A stretch of 9,052 bases of DNA from UBA927 sp964367095 (GTDB taxonomy: Bacteria; Patescibacteriota; Microgenomatia; UBA10105; UBA927), in assembly GCA_964367095.1 (NCBI GenBank), contig CAYIXE010000033.1:1-9052 (forward strand), given 5' to 3'. A program made the translations under genes and the position numbers. How positions within the stretch are numbered: the first letter of the stretch is position 1; every line of letters begins with the position of its first letter. The notes under the pieces are model-generated. The model was not told the DNA's origin and ran no database searches. It was given only the letters and a program-made list of their open reading frames with translations. Below are positions 7,811 through 9,052 of this stretch, one piece after another.

Positions 7811-8445
7811 AAACCGTTGGCTTCATGTTAAAAGAAGCACGTGAGAAAAAGGGTCTCACGACTTCTCAAGTTGAGAGTACTATAAAAATTCGTGAGAAGT
7901 TTATTATCGCGATTGAAAACGATGAATTTTCAATTCTTCCGTCCCCTTCGTATGCCAAGGGATTTGTACGAAATTATGCAGAATTTTTGGGACTGCCCAT
8001 TGATTCGACGATGGCTATTTTCAGACGGCAAACTTTGGAGTCGTCGAAATTGAGCTTGTTGCCCAAAGGTGTGACGGATCCATTAAATACTCCTTTTTTT
8101 CAATTGACTCCTTCCCGCTTCCTGACTCTTATTGTGACGCTACTTTTTATCGTATTTTTCTTGTATCTTGGGCTTCAGTATACACGCGTAAACGCCAAGC
8201 CGATGTTGACCATCACGACACCCGTGCATCAGTCAATCGTTACACAAAAACGAATTACGGTTGAGGGAAAAACAGATCCTGACGCCACAGTGACCATAAA
8301 CGGTGTTTCTACAGTGGTACGGGACGATGGTCGATTCTTTGAGCAAATTGCAATCGAAAGTGGGGTGAATAAAATTCAAATTATTGCAACGAGTCGATTT
8401 GGAAAAATGACGACAGTAACAAAAGAGGTCGGACTCCAGCAATAA
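7807..8445 (+). CDS. RodZ-like membrane protein: helix-turn-helix, one TM segment, external Ig-like domain
   Basis: 212 residues in three parts. The N-terminal 75 residues form a RodZ-type Cro/CI-like helix-turn-helix (LKEAREKKGLTTSQV, then IAIENDEFSILPSPSYAKGFVRNYAEFLGL), the signature of the HTH_25 family. Residues about 104-123 form a single membrane span (FLTLIVTLLFIVFFLYLGL). The remainder (about 133-208) would lie outside the cytoplasm and looks like an Ig-like beta-sandwich: ITTPVHQSIVTQKRITVEGKT, then ATVTINGV, DDGRF and GVNKIQIIATSRFGK. In rods, RodZ links MreB to the wall-synthesis machinery. That role is uncertain here, because no mreB is visible and the C-terminal domain differs from the usual RodZ one. 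The ATG overlaps the ftsK stop (ATGA, 7807-7810), implying translational coupling and a possible division or envelope role. Confidence 0.85.
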   Translation: MKTVGFMLKEAREKKGLTTSQVESTIKIREKFIIAIENDEFSILPSPSYAKGFVRNYAEFLGLPIDSTMAIFRRQTLESSKLSLLPKGVTDPLNTPFFQLTPSRFLTLIVTLLFIVFFLYLGLQYTRVNAKPMLTITTPVHQSIVTQKRITVEGKTDPDATVTINGVSTVVRDDGRFFEQIAIESGVNKIQIIATSRFGKMTTVTKEVGLQQ

Positions 8446-8454
8446 ATAGAGGCA

Positions 8455-8482
8455 TTGCAAACTTCTATAAATTCTGTATACT
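8455..8482 (+). promoter_or_regulatory. Sigma70-type promoter
   Basis: TTGCAA (8455-8460) is a 4/6 match to the -35 consensus. It is separated by 16 bp from TATACT (8477-8482), a 5/6 match to the -10 consensus. Transcription would start near 8489-8491, leaving about a 30-nt leader that is mostly pyrimidine (TTTTTG, TTC, T7, then ATTTCTGCCC) before the ATG at 8521. This is the best promoter in the window and separates the YtxG/YtxH-like pair from the ftsK block. The call rests on sequence match only. Confidence 0.55.
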
Positions 8483-8520
8483 AAAAGTAAGTCATTTTTG
8501 TTCTTTTTTTATTTCTGCCC

Positions 8521-8775
8521 ATGGATCCAGTACAGCTTACCATCATCGCAATTAGTATAGTAGTAACTATTCTTCTTATAGTCCTTGGTGTTCAAGTATA
8601 TTTAATTCTGAAAGAAGTCAAAACATCCTTAGTAAAAGGAAATAGCATGCTTGATGATGCCAAAAAGGTCACATCCACCGTTGGCGAGTCAGTATCTGGT
8701 ATGGCGGGGATAGTCAGTGGTGTTAAGGCCGCACTTTCGGTATTTAAGACGTTTCGAAAGGATGACGAGGTATGA
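8521..8775 (+). CDS. Small single-pass membrane protein, YtxG/DUF948-like
   Basis: 84 residues. A hydrophobic N-terminal span (about 6-29, ending VLGVQVYLIL) is followed by a charged, amphipathic helical region (LKEVKTSLVKGNSMLDDAKKV). A Gly/Ser/Val-rich stretch comes next (GESVSGMAGIVSGVKAAL), then a basic-acidic tail (FKTFRKDDEV). The layout resembles short YtxG/DUF948-type proteins that often sit beside YtxH genes, but similarity at this length is weak and no enzymatic function is expected. The ATG has no Shine-Dalgarno; the upstream leader is pyrimidine-rich. It ends in an ATGA overlap with the next gene, so the two products are probably made together and may interact. Confidence 0.75.
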   Translation: MDPVQLTIIAISIVVTILLIVLGVQVYLILKEVKTSLVKGNSMLDDAKKVTSTVGESVSGMAGIVSGVKAALSVFKTFRKDDEV

Positions 8776-9052
8776 GCGACCAACAGAGAAGTGATAATAA
8801 GTTTATGTTTGGGTTTTTTCTTGGTGGCCTCATTGGGGCACTCATTATTTTCTTTTTAGGAACGAAAGATGGAAAAAAATTGAGTTCTCAATTACAAACG
8901 CGTGGAAAAAGTGTGCTTGATGATCTCGAAGATCGATTAGATGAGCTTCAAGAAAAAGGCAAAGAACTCGTTAAACATGGCAGGGAACTAAAAGATGAAA
9001 TGATTGATACGCTGGAAGAGAAAAAAGAAGAAGTTACTCAGGCCACTGTGGA
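8772..9052 (+). CDS. YtxH-like membrane protein (3' end outside window)
   Basis: 93 visible residues. A short polar start is followed by a glycine-rich membrane span (about 11-30, FMFGFFLGGLIGALIIFFLG), then TKDGKKL, the usual YtxH-type junction (a hydrophobic, Gly-rich helix followed by a basic GKK/GKE element). The rest is a highly charged helical or coiled-coil region (LDDLEDRLDELQEKGKELVKHGRELKDE and on) that continues past the window. YtxH proteins are small and poorly understood, often linked to general stress in Firmicutes; the role here is unknown. The start at 8772 is supported by the one clear Shine-Dalgarno of the window, AAAGGA at 8757-8762, 9 nt upstream, and by the ATGA overlap with the preceding gene. 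Confidence 0.82.
   Translation, partial: MSDQQRSDNKFMFGFFLGGLIGALIIFFLGTKDGKKLSSQLQTRGKSVLDDLEDRLDELQEKGKELVKHGRELKDEMIDTLEEKKEEVTQATV

Noticed and set aside
8492..8516. T-rich run as a terminator after the RodZ-like gene
   Set aside because: No GC-containing stem precedes it, and it lies downstream of a good promoter, so it is more likely the leader of the next gene.
5612..8775. Recoded TGA (glycine) as in some CPR groups
   Set aside because: TGA ends ftsK and the YtxG-like gene at the lengths expected for the families, and no in-frame TGA occurs within conserved domains.
1..9052. CRISPR array, insertion sequence, tRNA or defence system
   Set aside because: No regularly spaced repeats, transposase motifs, terminal inverted repeats or tRNA-like folds were found; the spacers are all under about 140 bp.

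Overview
The window looks like part of a small, AT-leaning bacterial genome. It most probably comes from a Patescibacteria/CPR lineage, and the gene content and order resemble Microgenomates-type genomes. This placement is inferred from the divergent but recognisable core proteins, the unusual Lon-like ATPase, short intergenic gaps, and mostly absent Shine-Dalgarno sequences. TGA is used as a stop (ends of the ftsK and YtxG-like genes), which argues against the CPR groups that read TGA as glycine. All supported genes are on the + strand.

Bases 1-3770 and on to 5553 form an RNA-decay block. It holds the 3' part of rpsO (ribosomal protein S15), a 140-bp leader with a nested stem-loop, and pnp (PNPase). 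A 100-base assembly gap of Ns follows, then the 3' part of a Lon-like AAA+ ATPase gene with no peptidase domain, then a gene for an RNase J-type metallo-beta-lactamase/beta-CASP nuclease. PNPase (3'-5' phosphorolysis) and RNase J (endo/5'-3' activity) are the usual core of RNA turnover in bacteria without RNase E. The ATPase between them is the most unusual element here: its AAA+ core is intact, but it has lost the protease half and the aromatic pore-loop residue of Lon.

Bases 5612-8445 form a cell-division/envelope block. It holds ftsK (DNA translocase) overlapping by 4 nt a RodZ-like membrane protein with an N-terminal helix-turn-helix and an external Ig-like domain.

Bases 8521-9052 hold two small single-pass membrane proteins (YtxG/DUF948-like and YtxH-like) joined by another ATGA overlap. 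A good sigma70-type promoter (8455-8482) lies ahead of them. The YtxH-like gene runs off the window.

The apparent long reading frame spanning 456-3770 is an artefact of 100 Ns that happen to keep frame. It should be read as two separate genes. No tRNA, rRNA, CRISPR array, insertion sequence or clear defence system was seen.
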